DNA of 37,867 nucleotides from GWA1-54-12 sp964489845 (GCA_964489845.1 CAZAZV010000007.1:1-37867); one strand, 5' to 3'; counted from the stretch's first letter, positions 1 through 7,450 are shown. Numbers and translations: made by a program. Notes: a model not told the origin generated them from the sequence alone.

Positions 1-360
1 CCGCAAGGGTTCGAGCCGATTCTTTCCCTGTTGCCCAAAATCTCCCAAACTTTCCTCCAACTTCGCTTTTTGGCGCAGGAGAGCGTCTTTCTTTGTTAAA
101 TACAAGTCGCGTTCAATATCGCCGTCCAAATAGAGGGACACAAGCCGGTCTAGTTTTTCCTGCGCCTCTTTCATTTTTGCCTTGAGATTTTGGGCAACTT
201 CTCCTCTCAAAGAAATTGACTCGTTTTCCCATGCGTCAATCTGTTTTTTCATAATTTCAATTTCCGCGAGAGGGAGCGACACTGATTGAAGCAGGGTTTG
301 CGCTTGAGCGGCGAGCAGGGCGGCGGGGCGGCTTCCGCTTTCGGGGTTGTTTCCCCGCTC
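1..360 (-). pseudogene. C-terminal fragment of a serine recombinase-like protein, running off the window edge
   Basis: Read on the minus strand, the frame from about 360 down to 1 is open and encodes a charged helical region. It contains QEKLDRLVSLYLDGDIERD followed by YLTKKDALLRQKAKLEESL, the pattern seen in the C-terminal coiled-coil of large serine recombinases (resolvase/integrase type) that follows the zinc-ribbon domain. The reading frame continues upstream to at least 460 but without recognisable zinc-ribbon cysteines, and it collides with the promoter and start of the next plus-strand gene. I therefore read it as the tail of a decayed or truncated mobile-element recombinase. The C-terminus lies outside the window. 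The family call is inferred from the motif; a generic coiled-coil protein is possible. Confidence 0.45.
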
Positions 361-405
361 AAAAAATGTTCGCGCAAAGTGTATAATTACAGCACCAGAA
401 GCAAC

Positions 406-434
406 TTGATTGAAAACATATTTTGTGGTATAAA
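406..434 (+). promoter_or_regulatory. Sigma-70-type promoter for the small membrane protein gene
   Basis: TTGATT (406-411), a 17-nt spacer and TATAAA (429-434) lie about 30 nt before the start codon. This leaves a normal leader with a Shine-Dalgarno sequence, unlike most core genes in the window. Confidence 0.5.
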
Positions 435-464
435 TAAGGCAGAATTTTTGATAGGGAGGTTGTG

Positions 465-803
465 ATGAAGTGCACGGCCGGTGTTGGGTTTCTGTTCTTC
501 GTGCTCGTCGGTGGACTCATCGTCTGCACAGTGTGGTTCCTTGACGCGACGGGAACGACCGCAGTGAGCGACTCCATTTCAAAATTCATTGAAAACCAAG
601 GGACGGGAACGACCGAGAAGACGCAGCTTGGAGTATCGTGGAGACGCGTCAAAACCACACCTTCCCGGAACACCGTGGACCAACTGTTCGACAACGGTTA
701 TCGCATCACCGTTTTCAAGCGGACCGTGAACGGGAGTGAAGTCGGCAAATGGTCCACCGCCGCCAACTACTACAAACAGGGACTCCTCCTCATCGGCTGG
801 TAG
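465..803 (+). CDS. Small membrane-anchored protein of unknown function
   Basis: The protein has 112 residues. An N-terminal hydrophobic helix (about residues 6-25, VGFLFFVLVGGLIVCTVWFL) is followed by a polar domain rich in Thr, Ser and Gly, so it is probably a single-pass or signal-anchored protein with an external domain. I do not recognise the family. I chose ATG 465 rather than the adjacent GTG 462 because GGGAGGT (454-460) then has better spacing. It has its own promoter and a strong terminator directly downstream, so it is monocistronic. It lies in the accessory left end next to a recombinase remnant, suggesting cargo acquired by transfer, but nothing shows what it does. Confidence 0.7.
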   Translation: MKCTAGVGFLFFVLVGGLIVCTVWFLDATGTTAVSDSISKFIENQGTGTTEKTQLGVSWRRVKTTPSRNTVDQLFDNGYRITVFKRTVNGSEVGKWSTAANYYKQGLLLIGW

Positions 804-820
804 CTGTCGGTGACGTCAGA

Positions 821-850
821 GCGGCAACACGCAAACGTTGCCGCTTTTTT
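821..850 (+). terminator. Rho-independent terminator
   Basis: An 8-bp stem GCGGCAAC/GTTGCCGC (821-828, 837-844) is followed by six T (845-850), right after the stop of the small membrane protein. Confidence 0.85.
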
Positions 851-901
851 CATCTTGAAATAATGTGAACCATAACCCGCTGTACTAAATTATGAAGATT
901 C

Positions 902-929
902 TTGCATAAAGGTATGGTCGTGCTACGGT
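902..929 (+). promoter_or_regulatory. Putative promoter of the gre-like/tmk-like pair
   Basis: TTGCAT (902-907), a 16-nt spacer and an extended -10 TGc-TACGGT (921-929). The predicted leader is about 64 nt and carries a good Shine-Dalgarno sequence before 1000. Confidence 0.4.
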
Positions 930-999
930 GTACGAGATAGGAACCGGGCAATGCGCATTCCTACCGTACATTCACAATCAAGAACAGGAGGGAGATTCA

Positions 1000-1491
1000 A
1001 TGAGCGGGAGATTCTACTTTACGAGGCGTGGCCTCATGAAACTGCACAGTGAGATTGAGACGTTGGAGAAAAAGCTTCAAGACCTCCAATCGCAAACCAC
1101 CCACATTGCTGACGTCGGAGGAGATCAGTGGCATGACAACGCAGCCTATGAAACCCTTGTGATTGACATTCGAGGGGTAGACCGCCTTCTCACAAATGCA
1201 CATCAGGTGTTAAACAGAGCTACGCTCGTCGAGCCACCAGCAACTCTCGACAGGGTTGCTATCGGAGTCCGTGTCAAACTCATGAGAGACGGAGGAGAAA
1301 CAGTGTGGGAAATTGTCGGTTTCGGAGAGTCAGACCCAGATAAGGGAATGCTTGCCTACAATGCCCCCCTCGCTTCTCTTATCATTGGTAAACGCAAAGG
1401 CGACACGGTAAGCGGATTAGTCACTGGGAAACAAACCAGGATTGAGATTCTGGACATTATGAGAGGAGGCGAATATGTTGGTGGTTCTTGA
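1000..1491 (+). CDS. GreA/GreB-family transcript cleavage factor homologue, WHDN type (copy 1)
   Basis: The protein has 163 residues, near the usual Gre length of about 158. It shows the two-domain Gre plan: an N-terminal antiparallel coiled-coil (residues about 8-75) and a C-terminal FKBP-like half with the signature IVGFGESDPDKGMLAYNAPL followed by ASLIIGKRKGDTV. Gre factors enter the RNA polymerase secondary channel and stimulate cleavage of backtracked RNA with two acidic residues at the coiled-coil tip. Here the tip reads GGDQWHDNAAYE (residues 40-51), so only the Asp just before Asn-Ala keeps the expected position, and the first acidic position appears to be Gln. Start at ATG 1000 is set by AGGAGGGA about 7 nt upstream. 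It overlaps the next gene by 17 nt. A second WHDN copy lies at 2067-2558. Confidence 0.8.
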   Translation: MSGRFYFTRRGLMKLHSEIETLEKKLQDLQSQTTHIADVGGDQWHDNAAYETLVIDIRGVDRLLTNAHQVLNRATLVEPPATLDRVAIGVRVKLMRDGGETVWEIVGFGESDPDKGMLAYNAPLASLIIGKRKGDTVSGLVTGKQTRIEILDIMRGGEYVGGS

Positions 1492-2026
1492 AGGCACCGA
1501 CGGGTGCGGCAAAACAACACTATGTACCATTCTCGCGGAGCGCCTCGGGGCGATGGCCTACGCAACACCTCCCAGGGCATACCTTCAGAGAAGAGACGTG
1601 GTCGATAAGGTCGCGTCAGCTGAAGAACACTACCGCTTTTATCGCGATGGCATCTATGAGGCCTCGAAAGAAATCGCCACGATGCTCCAGGGTGGCAATA
1701 AAGTTGTCTCCGACCGATACTGGCTTACGACATATACCTATCATCGCATCATGGGGGTACCAGTACCGAAAGGCGATTTCGCCGCCGTCGTCCAACCCGA
1801 TCTGACAGTTATCCTATCTCTCAACCCCGACACGCAAATGGAAAGATTGCTACATCGTGGCGCATCGACCGGCGACATCCGCCTTATTGATAAACAGCAG
1901 GAATTGGCAAGGGCGTTCTATCAAGACGCGCTTGAGCTAAGCATCCCATTTATCATTATCGATACAGGGCGTTTCTCTCCCAATCAATGCGCGGACATAA
2001 TAGTCGCAGCGCTTGAAAGTCATTAA
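1475..2026 (+). CDS. tmk: Thymidylate kinase-like P-loop nucleoside monophosphate kinase
   Basis: The protein has 183 residues, somewhat shorter than the 200-215 typical for bacterial dTMP kinase. The P-loop GTDGCGKTT is at residues 7-15, preceded by LVVLE as in dTMP kinases, and VVSDRYWLTTYTY fits the DR motif that contacts the nucleotide. Known reaction of the family: dTMP plus ATP to dTDP. It overlaps the end of the Gre-like gene and has its own Shine-Dalgarno (GAGAGGAGG) within that gene, so the two are co-translated. Substrate is inferred; a deoxynucleoside kinase-like role cannot be excluded. An accessory location for a usually essential gene suggests a second copy or a phage-derived version. 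Confidence 0.75.
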   Translation: MLVVLEGTDGCGKTTLCTILAERLGAMAYATPPRAYLQRRDVVDKVASAEEHYRFYRDGIYEASKEIATMLQGGNKVVSDRYWLTTYTYHRIMGVPVPKGDFAAVVQPDLTVILSLNPDTQMERLLHRGASTGDIRLIDKQQELARAFYQDALELSIPFIIIDTGRFSPNQCADIIVAALESH

Positions 2027-2029
2027 CCC

Positions 2030-2059
2030 GAGGGGGCGAAAATAATCGCTCCCTCTCTT
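2030..2059. terminator. Convergent hairpin between tmk-like and gre-like copy 2
   Basis: An imperfect stem GAGGGGGCGA/TCGCTCCCTC (2030-2039, 2046-2055) lies between two convergent stop codons. T-runs are weak on both sides, so function as a terminator is inferred. Confidence 0.4.
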
Positions 2060-2066
2060 ATTCCAA

Positions 2067-2558
2067 CTACCCCGCCTGAAAACGTTGCTTAACCGAAAGT
2101 ATAGTAATCTCTTTTTCCCTCTGACCCAGACGATACACTCGCTTCTCATTCGGCTTGGCACCCATAAGCACGACCCCGAGCGGGCACGCATACGAGATCT
2201 TGCCCTCCGATGGCCTCGCCTCCATGGGATCAACAAGCGTGTATTCTTTCTCCTCCCCAGCCATGGAAATTACCACTGTCGACCCAATGCCCACTCTTTC
2301 ATTGACGTTGCCAGTCTCTACAACTTCAGCGCTCCGTAGCACCTCTTTCAAATCCTCAATTTGCTCCTCAAGCGCCATCTGATCTTGCTTGAACATATCG
2401 AACTCCGCATTGTCATGCCAACCCTCTCCTTGATAGAGCGCTTCTTTCTTCTTCACAAGAAGTTCCCCGAATTTTCTCTCCAAGCGCTCCAGTTTATTCA
2501 ACGCTCTTTCAAGCCCCTCTTTCGTTAATTTTATCGGCTTCGCCATACAAGTTCGCAT
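2067..2558 (-). CDS. GreA/GreB-family transcript cleavage factor homologue, WHDN type (copy 2)
   Basis: The protein has 163 residues with an N-terminal coiled-coil (about residues 8-75) and a Gre C-terminal domain containing EYTLVDPMEARPSEGKISYA and CPLGVVLMGAK. The coiled-coil tip is GEGWHDNAEFD (residues 44-54), matching copy 1 at WHDNA but otherwise quite different, so the copies are old paralogues and not a recent duplication. As in copy 1, one of the two canonical tip acids is replaced (by Gly here). The start at 2558 is supported by AGAGGTGAT just upstream; an alternative Met is five codons in. It is transcribed away from the downstream methyltransferase end with a 12-nt gap and may be the last gene of a Nudix-methyltransferase-Gre operon. 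Confidence 0.8.
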   Translation of the reverse strand: MRTCMAKPIKLTKEGLERALNKLERLERKFGELLVKKKEALYQGEGWHDNAEFDMFKQDQMALEEQIEDLKEVLRSAEVVETGNVNERVGIGSTVVISMAGEEKEYTLVDPMEARPSEGKISYACPLGVVLMGAKPNEKRVYRLGQREKEITILSVKQRFQAG

Positions 2559-2570
2559 TATATCACCTCT

Positions 2571-3206
2571 CTATATATTCTGGCAGGCGAGGTTTTTAAC
2601 TATCGATGCATAAAAATACTTGCCCTTAATGGTAGATATGACGCCAATCTCCCGTTTATCACCAGCACTCCCTCCGGAAACGATCATCTTTCTAAACTCA
2701 TCAAGGGCGAGAAAAGAACCTCCTTGATCCCCAAGAAGATGGACGTAATAGCTGTTCCACGCTCTTGATCTTAGGGTAGAGTTCCTTGGGTCATCGATGT
2801 CAATGATAATTAATTGTTTCGTAAGTTTCTCAAGCTTATGCAAAACTTCTCTCTGATGTTTTCTGCCTATATGATGGAGGGTGTTTTTAAAAATGACCAA
2901 ATCAAACTCCATTTTGTAGGGTAGATTAAGCACGTTGTGGTTAGTAAAAAACACCGCCGGGTTCTTATCTAGAAGGGTTATTGTTTTCCAAGATATATCG
3001 TTGCCGACACAAATATTCGGCTTATACTTTTCACAAAGATCGTTTATGAGAGTGCTTTCGCCACAGGACGCATCAAGTATGGTCTCGGGTTTTCCTTCTA
3101 TTAAGTTGAATATCATGCGATTAATCTTTCGGGAAGAAGAGCCGCCGACGCACTTAACGACGTGTTTGTGAAACCAATAGGAAAAAGAGAAACGTTCGCT
3201 CTTCAC
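2571..3206 (-). CDS. Class I SAM-dependent methyltransferase, substrate unknown
   Basis: The protein has 211 residues. The SAM-binding motif I is ILDASCGESTL (about residues 43-53), followed by a motif II-like acidic position in VGNDIS and a motif IV-like strand DLVIFKNTLHHIG. The HHIG element is common in small-molecule methyltransferases of the UbiE/MenG-like group. The GTG start overlaps the stop of the Nudix gene as GTGA, so it is translationally coupled to it. Codon use is clearly AT-rich compared with the core genes nearby, a sign of transfer. Substrate cannot be told from sequence; the partner Nudix protein suggests nucleotide or sugar-nucleotide chemistry, which is only an inference. 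Confidence 0.75.
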   Translation of the reverse strand: MKSERFSFSYWFHKHVVKCVGGSSSRKINRMIFNLIEGKPETILDASCGESTLINDLCEKYKPNICVGNDISWKTITLLDKNPAVFFTNHNVLNLPYKMEFDLVIFKNTLHHIGRKHQREVLHKLEKLTKQLIIIDIDDPRNSTLRSRAWNSYYVHLLGDQGGSFLALDEFRKMIVSGGSAGDKREIGVISTIKGKYFYASIVKNLACQNI

Positions 3207-3736
3207 GCTATCGATTTCCCCAAAAGGGGGGTCTGAGATTTTGTGCGTAATTTTTCCTCTACCAGTGAGAGGATGTCACTATTCTGGTATGCGAGTTTCG
3301 GAGAGACGCCACTCACAAAGAATGCTTGAAGATTCTCTTGAGAGGATTTTATAGTCCCACGACTGAGTGCCATAAAAGCTATTCCCAGGTGGACGATGGT
3401 TTTACCGTTACACTCAAAGATATTCTTGATAATCGCGACCGGAGAGAGCTCGTCAATATCAAGTCCAATTTCGTCGAGCGTCACCCGATTAACGGCTTCC
3501 TCAATGCTTTCATCGTTGTTAATGCAGCCTCCTGGCAGTTCCAAGCCAATGGTCTTGTTAAGGTCGCGGACCAAGAGGGTTTCCCTCTTCAGGTTATAGA
3601 CAGATACGATTACAAAATAATGTTTTCTCTTGTATAAACTAAAAAGGTTACCCGGCACAAGTTCCTTGTGTTCTAATTCCGGCAATCCGTACAGGTTCTT
3701 ATATTTTTCTATAGTGACCTCGGTCACCATAGTCAT
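3203..3736 (-). CDS. Nudix-fold protein with a degenerate Nudix box
   Basis: The protein has 177 residues. The Nudix region runs from LLVRDLNKTIGLELPGG to the box GCINNDE..., where G-x5-E and the following x7-R are preserved, but the core reads RVTLDEIGL in place of REUxEExGU. The first metal-binding Glu is thus Val and the second is Asp, leaving one canonical Glu. Nudix hydrolases cleave nucleoside diphosphates linked to other groups; this copy may have altered metal binding or be a sensor. The start at 3736 is uncertain because ATG 3730 is also in frame and no clear Shine-Dalgarno is visible. It overlaps the methyltransferase by 4 nt and is AT-rich. Confidence 0.75.
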   Translation of the reverse strand: MTMVTEVTIEKYKNLYGLPELEHKELVPGNLFSLYKRKHYFVIVSVYNLKRETLLVRDLNKTIGLELPGGCINNDESIEEAVNRVTLDEIGLDIDELSPVAIIKNIFECNGKTIVHLGIAFMALSRGTIKSSQENLQAFFVSGVSPKLAYQNSDILSLVEEKLRTKSQTPLLGKSIA

Positions 3737-3814
3737 GCTCTAACACAAACTTACACATAACGCAAATATCATAATTCTATGCACAATAACTTTTAGAGAA
3801 AGGGAATAACCGAT

Positions 3815-3843
3815 TTATACAAGAACGCCAAATATGCTACGAT
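3815..3843 (+). promoter_or_regulatory. Extended -10 promoter of parA giving a leaderless mRNA
   Basis: TGc-TACGAT (3835-3843) ends 7 nt before the parA ATG, with a weak -35 (TTATAC, 3815-3820) at 17 nt spacing. The expected start of transcription coincides with the start codon, and no Shine-Dalgarno exists. Confidence 0.6.
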
Positions 3844-3850
3844 AGGGTAA

Positions 3851-4654
3851 ATGTCCCGCGTCATCACGATATACAACGCGAAGGGGGGCGTCGGGAAAAC
3901 GACGACCGCCATCAACCTCGCGGCGTACCTCGCGCTCCTCGGCAAGAAAACGCTCCTCATCGATTTCGACCCGCAGTTCAACGCGACCGTCGGGAGCGGC
4001 GTCGTCCCCGAAGCGGGGAAGACGGTGTACGAAGCGCTCATCGGACACGTGCACCCGAAAGAAACTATCCAGCCGACCGTACTGCACAATCTGCACGTCA
4101 TCCCCGCATCGGCGGATTTGTCCGGTTCGCTCATCGAACTTGTGAACGTACCAGAGCGGGAGGGATACATGCGGAGCGTCATCGAGAAAATCCGCGACGA
4201 GTACGACTACGTGCTCATCGACATGGGACCAAGCTTGAATATCCTTACGGTAAACGGCCTCATGGCGGCGGATGAAATCATCGTACCGCTACAGTGCGAA
4301 CAGTTCAGCGTGGAAGGATTGCAACAGCTTCTGCAAACCATCGGGCTCATCCAGAATAACCTCGGTCACGGTCTGAAAGTTGCGGGCGCGCTCATCACTA
4401 TGTACGACGCCACGAACGAGTTTTCCCGCGCCATCGCCGGGGAAATCAGGCAGAAATTTCCGTACCCCATCTTCCGGAACTACATTCCGAAGTCGCCAAG
4501 CTTGGCCGAAGCGCCCCGTTTCAAGCGCCCGGTGCTGCTCTACGACCCCAAAAGCCCCGGCGCCCAGAGCTACGAGCGGCTCGCGCAGGAACTTATTGCA
4601 CAGGTTATCCACACTTCCTCCTTTGACGAACCGCGTAACGCTCCTACAATATAA
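3851..4654 (+). CDS. parA: ParA/Soj chromosome-partitioning ATPase
   Basis: The protein has 267 residues, normal for Soj-type ParA. The deviant Walker A is KGGVGKTT (11-18) with the signature Lys, Walker A' is TLLIDFDPQFNATVG (35-49), and Walker B is YVLIDMGPSL (120-129). ParA uses ATP-dependent dimerisation and nucleoid binding to move ParB-parS complexes. The ATG is preceded by an extended -10 element 7 nt away, so the transcript is probably leaderless. parB follows after 299 nt on the same strand with its own promoter. No parS-like inverted repeat was found nearby. The C-terminal codons happen to contain a perfect DnaA-box sequence (4605-4613). Confidence 0.95.
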   Translation: MSRVITIYNAKGGVGKTTTAINLAAYLALLGKKTLLIDFDPQFNATVGSGVVPEAGKTVYEALIGHVHPKETIQPTVLHNLHVIPASADLSGSLIELVNVPEREGYMRSVIEKIRDEYDYVLIDMGPSLNILTVNGLMAADEIIVPLQCEQFSVEGLQQLLQTIGLIQNNLGHGLKVAGALITMYDATNEFSRAIAGEIRQKFPYPIFRNYIPKSPSLAEAPRFKRPVLLYDPKSPGAQSYERLAQELIAQVIHTSSFDEPRNAPTI

Positions 4655-4745
4655 CTAGTTCGCTCGGCGCGTCGATACCTCTCCGGCTTCCGTGCGGCGT
4701 ACGACGTGCGTAATCCGAGAGTTCGATGTGCAGCCGAGACGAGCT

Positions 4746-4907
4746 CCTCTGCGCGTACGGCAGAGGTATAACTAAAACGGGGAAGTGTATGTCCGGTCCC
4801 ACCATCTGCAACCCGGGAGCTCTTTGAAAATATTCAAAAGGACCCGTGGAACATAGCGGATGCTCCGGACACAGCGCTCCCTGTTTTAGTTGGCAACGCC
4901 GTTGCCA
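4746..4907 (+). ncRNA. Candidate structured RNA between parA and parB
   Basis: The 299-nt gap between parA and parB has no plausible ORF but strong potential RNA structure. A hairpin (4746-4752 with 4760-4766) precedes a long rod: 4770-4783 pairs with 4878-4891 (14 bp, one G-T), then 4790-4796 with 4865-4871 (7 bp), then 4804-4809 with 4856-4861 (6 bp), with a short apical TTTGAA/TTCAAA helix. The rod is followed by a 7-bp hairpin TGGCAAC/GTTGCCA (4891-4907) without a T-run. The rod with internal loops is loosely reminiscent of 6S RNA, but I see no family signature. It could equally be a palindromic repeat element or a parB leader. Strand is unproven. Confidence 0.3.
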
Positions 4908-4930
4908 TTCCGAATACAGTGAAGAATTCC
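4906..4930. repeat. Possible dispersed intergenic repeat copy
   Basis: CATTCCGAATACAGTGAAGA and the following bases resemble the CATTCCGAA-n-GAAGTGAGGAAT type of intergenic repeat found in many bacteria. One copy in this window, recognised by resemblance only. Confidence 0.25.
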
Positions 4931-4941
4931 AATTTTTGCGG

Positions 4942-4947
4942 TATACT
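4942..4947 (+). promoter_or_regulatory. -10 element of parB, leaderless
   Basis: TATACT ends exactly 6 nt before the parB ATG, so +1 should be the A of ATG. No Shine-Dalgarno and no good -35 were seen. Confidence 0.55.
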
Positions 4948-4953
4948 TTCCAT

Positions 4954-6006
4954 ATGTCACTTGGAGATGGACTTTCCGCGCTCATTCCTCAGAAAGATAA
5001 AAAATCAGATGCTTCGCAAACGCCCGACCAACACGCGACAGCCCCGCAGGTCGGTGCACCGCATGAAAAAGATTTGTCTCCGGCGGAGCCGGAACGCGAG
5101 CATCGAGAACCAAACTCGGTGCCTCTCACCGGAAGAAACGAACGAGCGATTCCTCGGGGGGGTAATCACGCAGAGCAAAGAGGCGAGTCCATTTTCCACA
5201 TAGAAACCGACCACATTAAACCGAATCCGTACCAGCCGCGGAAGGAATACAAAGAGAACGAACTGCAGGAACTCGCGCAATCGATCCGCGAATTCGGCAT
5301 CATCCAGCCGCTCATCGTTTCGCGGATGGAGACGGAGACGGAACGGGGCACGGATGTCTCGTACCAGCTCATTTCGGGAGAACGGCGCCTGCGGGCGGCA
5401 CGGCTCATCGGACTGAAACGAGTCCCCGCCATCGTGCGGCGGGAACCGGCGAACGGGGAGAAGCTACTCCTCGCCCTCATCGAGAACCTCGAGCGGAGCG
5501 ATTTGAACCCCATCGAAGCGGCACGGGGGTACGCGCGGCTCCAAGACGAGTTCCAGCTCACCCAGCGGGAAATCGCGGTGAAAGTGGGAAAGTCGAGAAG
5601 CGCCATCGCAAACGCGCTGCGCCTCCTCACACTCCCATCGCACATGCAGAAAGCGCTCGAAGCAGGGCGGTTCACCGAGTCACAGGGGAGGATGCTGCTC
5701 CAGGAAACGAATCCGCATCTCCAGGAACAACTGTTTCAAAAATTGATCGCAGGACTCGCGAATGGCGCGGTATCGCGCGCCGTACCGCGGGGGAGAAGCG
5801 CGGGGAAAGCGAATGTGACGAAAGAACCGTTCTGGGAACGGCGGATAGAACAGCACCTGGGCGCGCCTGTTTCCGTGGAGCGAGCGGGGGAGAAGGGGAG
5901 GGTTGTCATCACGTTCTTCTCGGAAGAGGAGTGGAACGAACTTCGAAAAAAGCTTACCGAAGACGACGAAGCAGGGATTGCTCCTTCCGCTTCAGCGCCG
6001 CTTTGA
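4954..6006 (+). CDS. parB: ParB/Spo0J chromosome-partitioning CTPase and DNA-binding protein
   Basis: The protein has 350 residues. The N-terminal LGDGLSALIP (3-12) is the usual ParB ParA-interaction segment, which fixes ATG 4954 as the start. A variable linker (about 13-78) leads to the ParB/Srx CTP-binding domain with NPYQPRK (91-97) and the CTPase motif GERRLRA (142-148), then ENLER (177-181), and a helix-turn-helix with LTQREIAVKVGKSRSAIANA (202-221). ParB clamps load at parS and slide, and are moved by ParA. The linker is longer than in most ParB proteins. The 3' end overlaps the convergent rsh gene by 53 bp, an unusually deep coding overlap. It is probably expressed from its own leaderless promoter. 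Confidence 0.95.
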   Translation: MSLGDGLSALIPQKDKKSDASQTPDQHATAPQVGAPHEKDLSPAEPEREHREPNSVPLTGRNERAIPRGGNHAEQRGESIFHIETDHIKPNPYQPRKEYKENELQELAQSIREFGIIQPLIVSRMETETERGTDVSYQLISGERRLRAARLIGLKRVPAIVRREPANGEKLLLALIENLERSDLNPIEAARGYARLQDEFQLTQREIAVKVGKSRSAIANALRLLTLPSHMQKALEAGRFTESQGRMLLQETNPHLQEQLFQKLIAGLANGAVSRAVPRGRSAGKANVTKEPFWERRIEQHLGAPVSVERAGEKGRVVITFFSEEEWNELRKKLTEDDEAGIAPSASAPL

Positions 6007-7450
6007 TGTGCGAGCGGGCGATGGATGTTTTGACGAACGAAAGCCACGACGACGAGGGAAGTTTGCCGCGCTGGATGAGCACCTCGACGATGTCCCCCGA
6101 TTCCAGCTCGTGGTCGAGCGGGACGAGTTTGCCGTTCACGCGGGCGCCCGTGCACTGGTCTCCGATATCGGTGTGGATGTGATACGCGAAATCAACCGGC
6201 GTCGCATGGAGCGGCAAGTCAACGACATCCCGTTGCGGCGTGATGACGAAAATTCTGTCCTTCAAAAAATCGGTTTTCACGAACCGCAGAAATTCGTCGG
6301 GGTCGTCAAAGTGGGCGCTCCATTCCCGAAGTTCCCGTATCCACGACGTCGCCTCCCGCGCCTTCGACGGCGGCAACGAACCCGGTTTGCCGCGCGCGTA
6401 TGCTTTCGAACCCTTTGATTCGCGATACACCCAATACGCAGCGGTACCAAGTTCCGCCTCGCGGTGCATATCGGCAGTACGAATCTGCACTTCGATAATG
6501 CGGTTTCCCTCGCAGAAAATCGTCGTGTGCAAACTCCGATAACCGTTCGGTTTCGGCAAGGCGATGTAATCCTTGAATCGCCCCGGAAGAGGAGGCCACT
6601 GCGCATGCAGCGCGCCGAGCGCGGCGTAGCAGTCGGCGACGGTCGGGACGATGACGCGGAGCGCAACGAGGTCGTAGATGCGCGAGAGGTCCATGTCATA
6701 TTTCTGCAACTTCTTATACAAACTGGCGTACTGCTTGGCGCGCGCCTCAACCTCCACGGCGCCGGAAACGACGGGCGTGATAGCGTGGATGAGGAGCGGC
6801 TTTACGCGATTCGCGTACGCGAGGCGTTCCCCGTATTTTTCCGAAACAGTGCGAAGGAGCCACTGATGCGCTTCGGGATGAAGGTAGGGGAAGGCGAGCT
6901 CCTCAAGTTCGCCGCTCAACCCGTGCATACCCAGCCGATAGGCGAGTGCGGCGTAAATTTCGCTCGTTTCGGCGGCAATGCGGAGCTGCTTCTCTTTCGG
7001 GAGCGCGGCAAGCGTGCGCATATTGTGCAGGCGGTCGGCGAGCTTCACGAACACCACCCGCAGGTCCTCGCTGATGGCAACAATAAACTTGCGGATATTC
7101 TCCGCCTGGCGAAGCTTCGATTCCGATTCGTCGCTCTTGTATCGGACAGAATTCAGCTTGGTCATGTTGCCGACAAGCCCTGCGACGTCGTCGCCGAACT
7201 CACGGCGCACCTCGTCGAGCGATGCTTCCGTATCTTCGACCACATCATGCAAAAGCGCTGCTGCAACCGTCACCTCGTCGAATCCCCACCCGCGCACAGT
7301 GCGGGCGACGGCAAGCGGGTGCGTGATATACGGCTCGCCGGTTTTCCGGAACGCGCCCTCGTGCGCCCGCCGCGCAAACTCATATGCCCGCGCGGTGAGC
7401 CCGTCGCGCGGCAGTTCCTCGATCCAATTGTCCGGCAACCTTGACACCAT
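5954..7450 (-). CDS. rsh: Short RelA/SpoT homologue (RSH), bifunctional domain set, no C-terminal Zn-finger/ACT
   Basis: The protein has 498 residues, versus about 700-740 for full-length RSH. Domains in order: HD hydrolase (about 18-190) with intact HDVVEDT (68-74) and KLADRLHNMRTLA; synthetase (about 215-350) with YDLVALRVIVP, GYRSLHT and VEVQIRT-like EVQIRTADMHREAELG; and TGS (about 385-450) with RIFVITPQRDVVDLP. The protein ends shortly after the TGS helical segment, so the Zn-finger and ACT regulatory domains are absent. Both (p)ppGpp synthesis and hydrolysis are plausible. I chose ATG 7450; a TAGTAT -10 lies 13 nt upstream, giving a leader of only a few bases. Its end overlaps parB. It diverges from groES across 70 bp. 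Confidence 0.92.
   Translation of the reverse strand: MVSRLPDNWIEELPRDGLTARAYEFARRAHEGAFRKTGEPYITHPLAVARTVRGWGFDEVTVAAALLHDVVEDTEASLDEVRREFGDDVAGLVGNMTKLNSVRYKSDESESKLRQAENIRKFIVAISEDLRVVFVKLADRLHNMRTLAALPKEKQLRIAAETSEIYAALAYRLGMHGLSGELEELAFPYLHPEAHQWLLRTVSEKYGERLAYANRVKPLLIHAITPVVSGAVEVEARAKQYASLYKKLQKYDMDLSRIYDLVALRVIVPTVADCYAALGALHAQWPPLPGRFKDYIALPKPNGYRSLHTTIFCEGNRIIEVQIRTADMHREAELGTAAYWVYRESKGSKAYARGKPGSLPPSKAREATSWIRELREWSAHFDDPDEFLRFVKTDFLKDRIFVITPQRDVVDLPLHATPVDFAYHIHTDIGDQCTGARVNGKLVPLDHELESGDIVEVLIQRGKLPSSSWLSFVKTSIARSHIKAALKRKEQSLLRRLR

Noticed and set aside
3737..6006. parS centromere sites near parAB.
   Set aside because: No TGTTTCACGTGAAACA-like inverted repeat found by eye within the parA-parB region.
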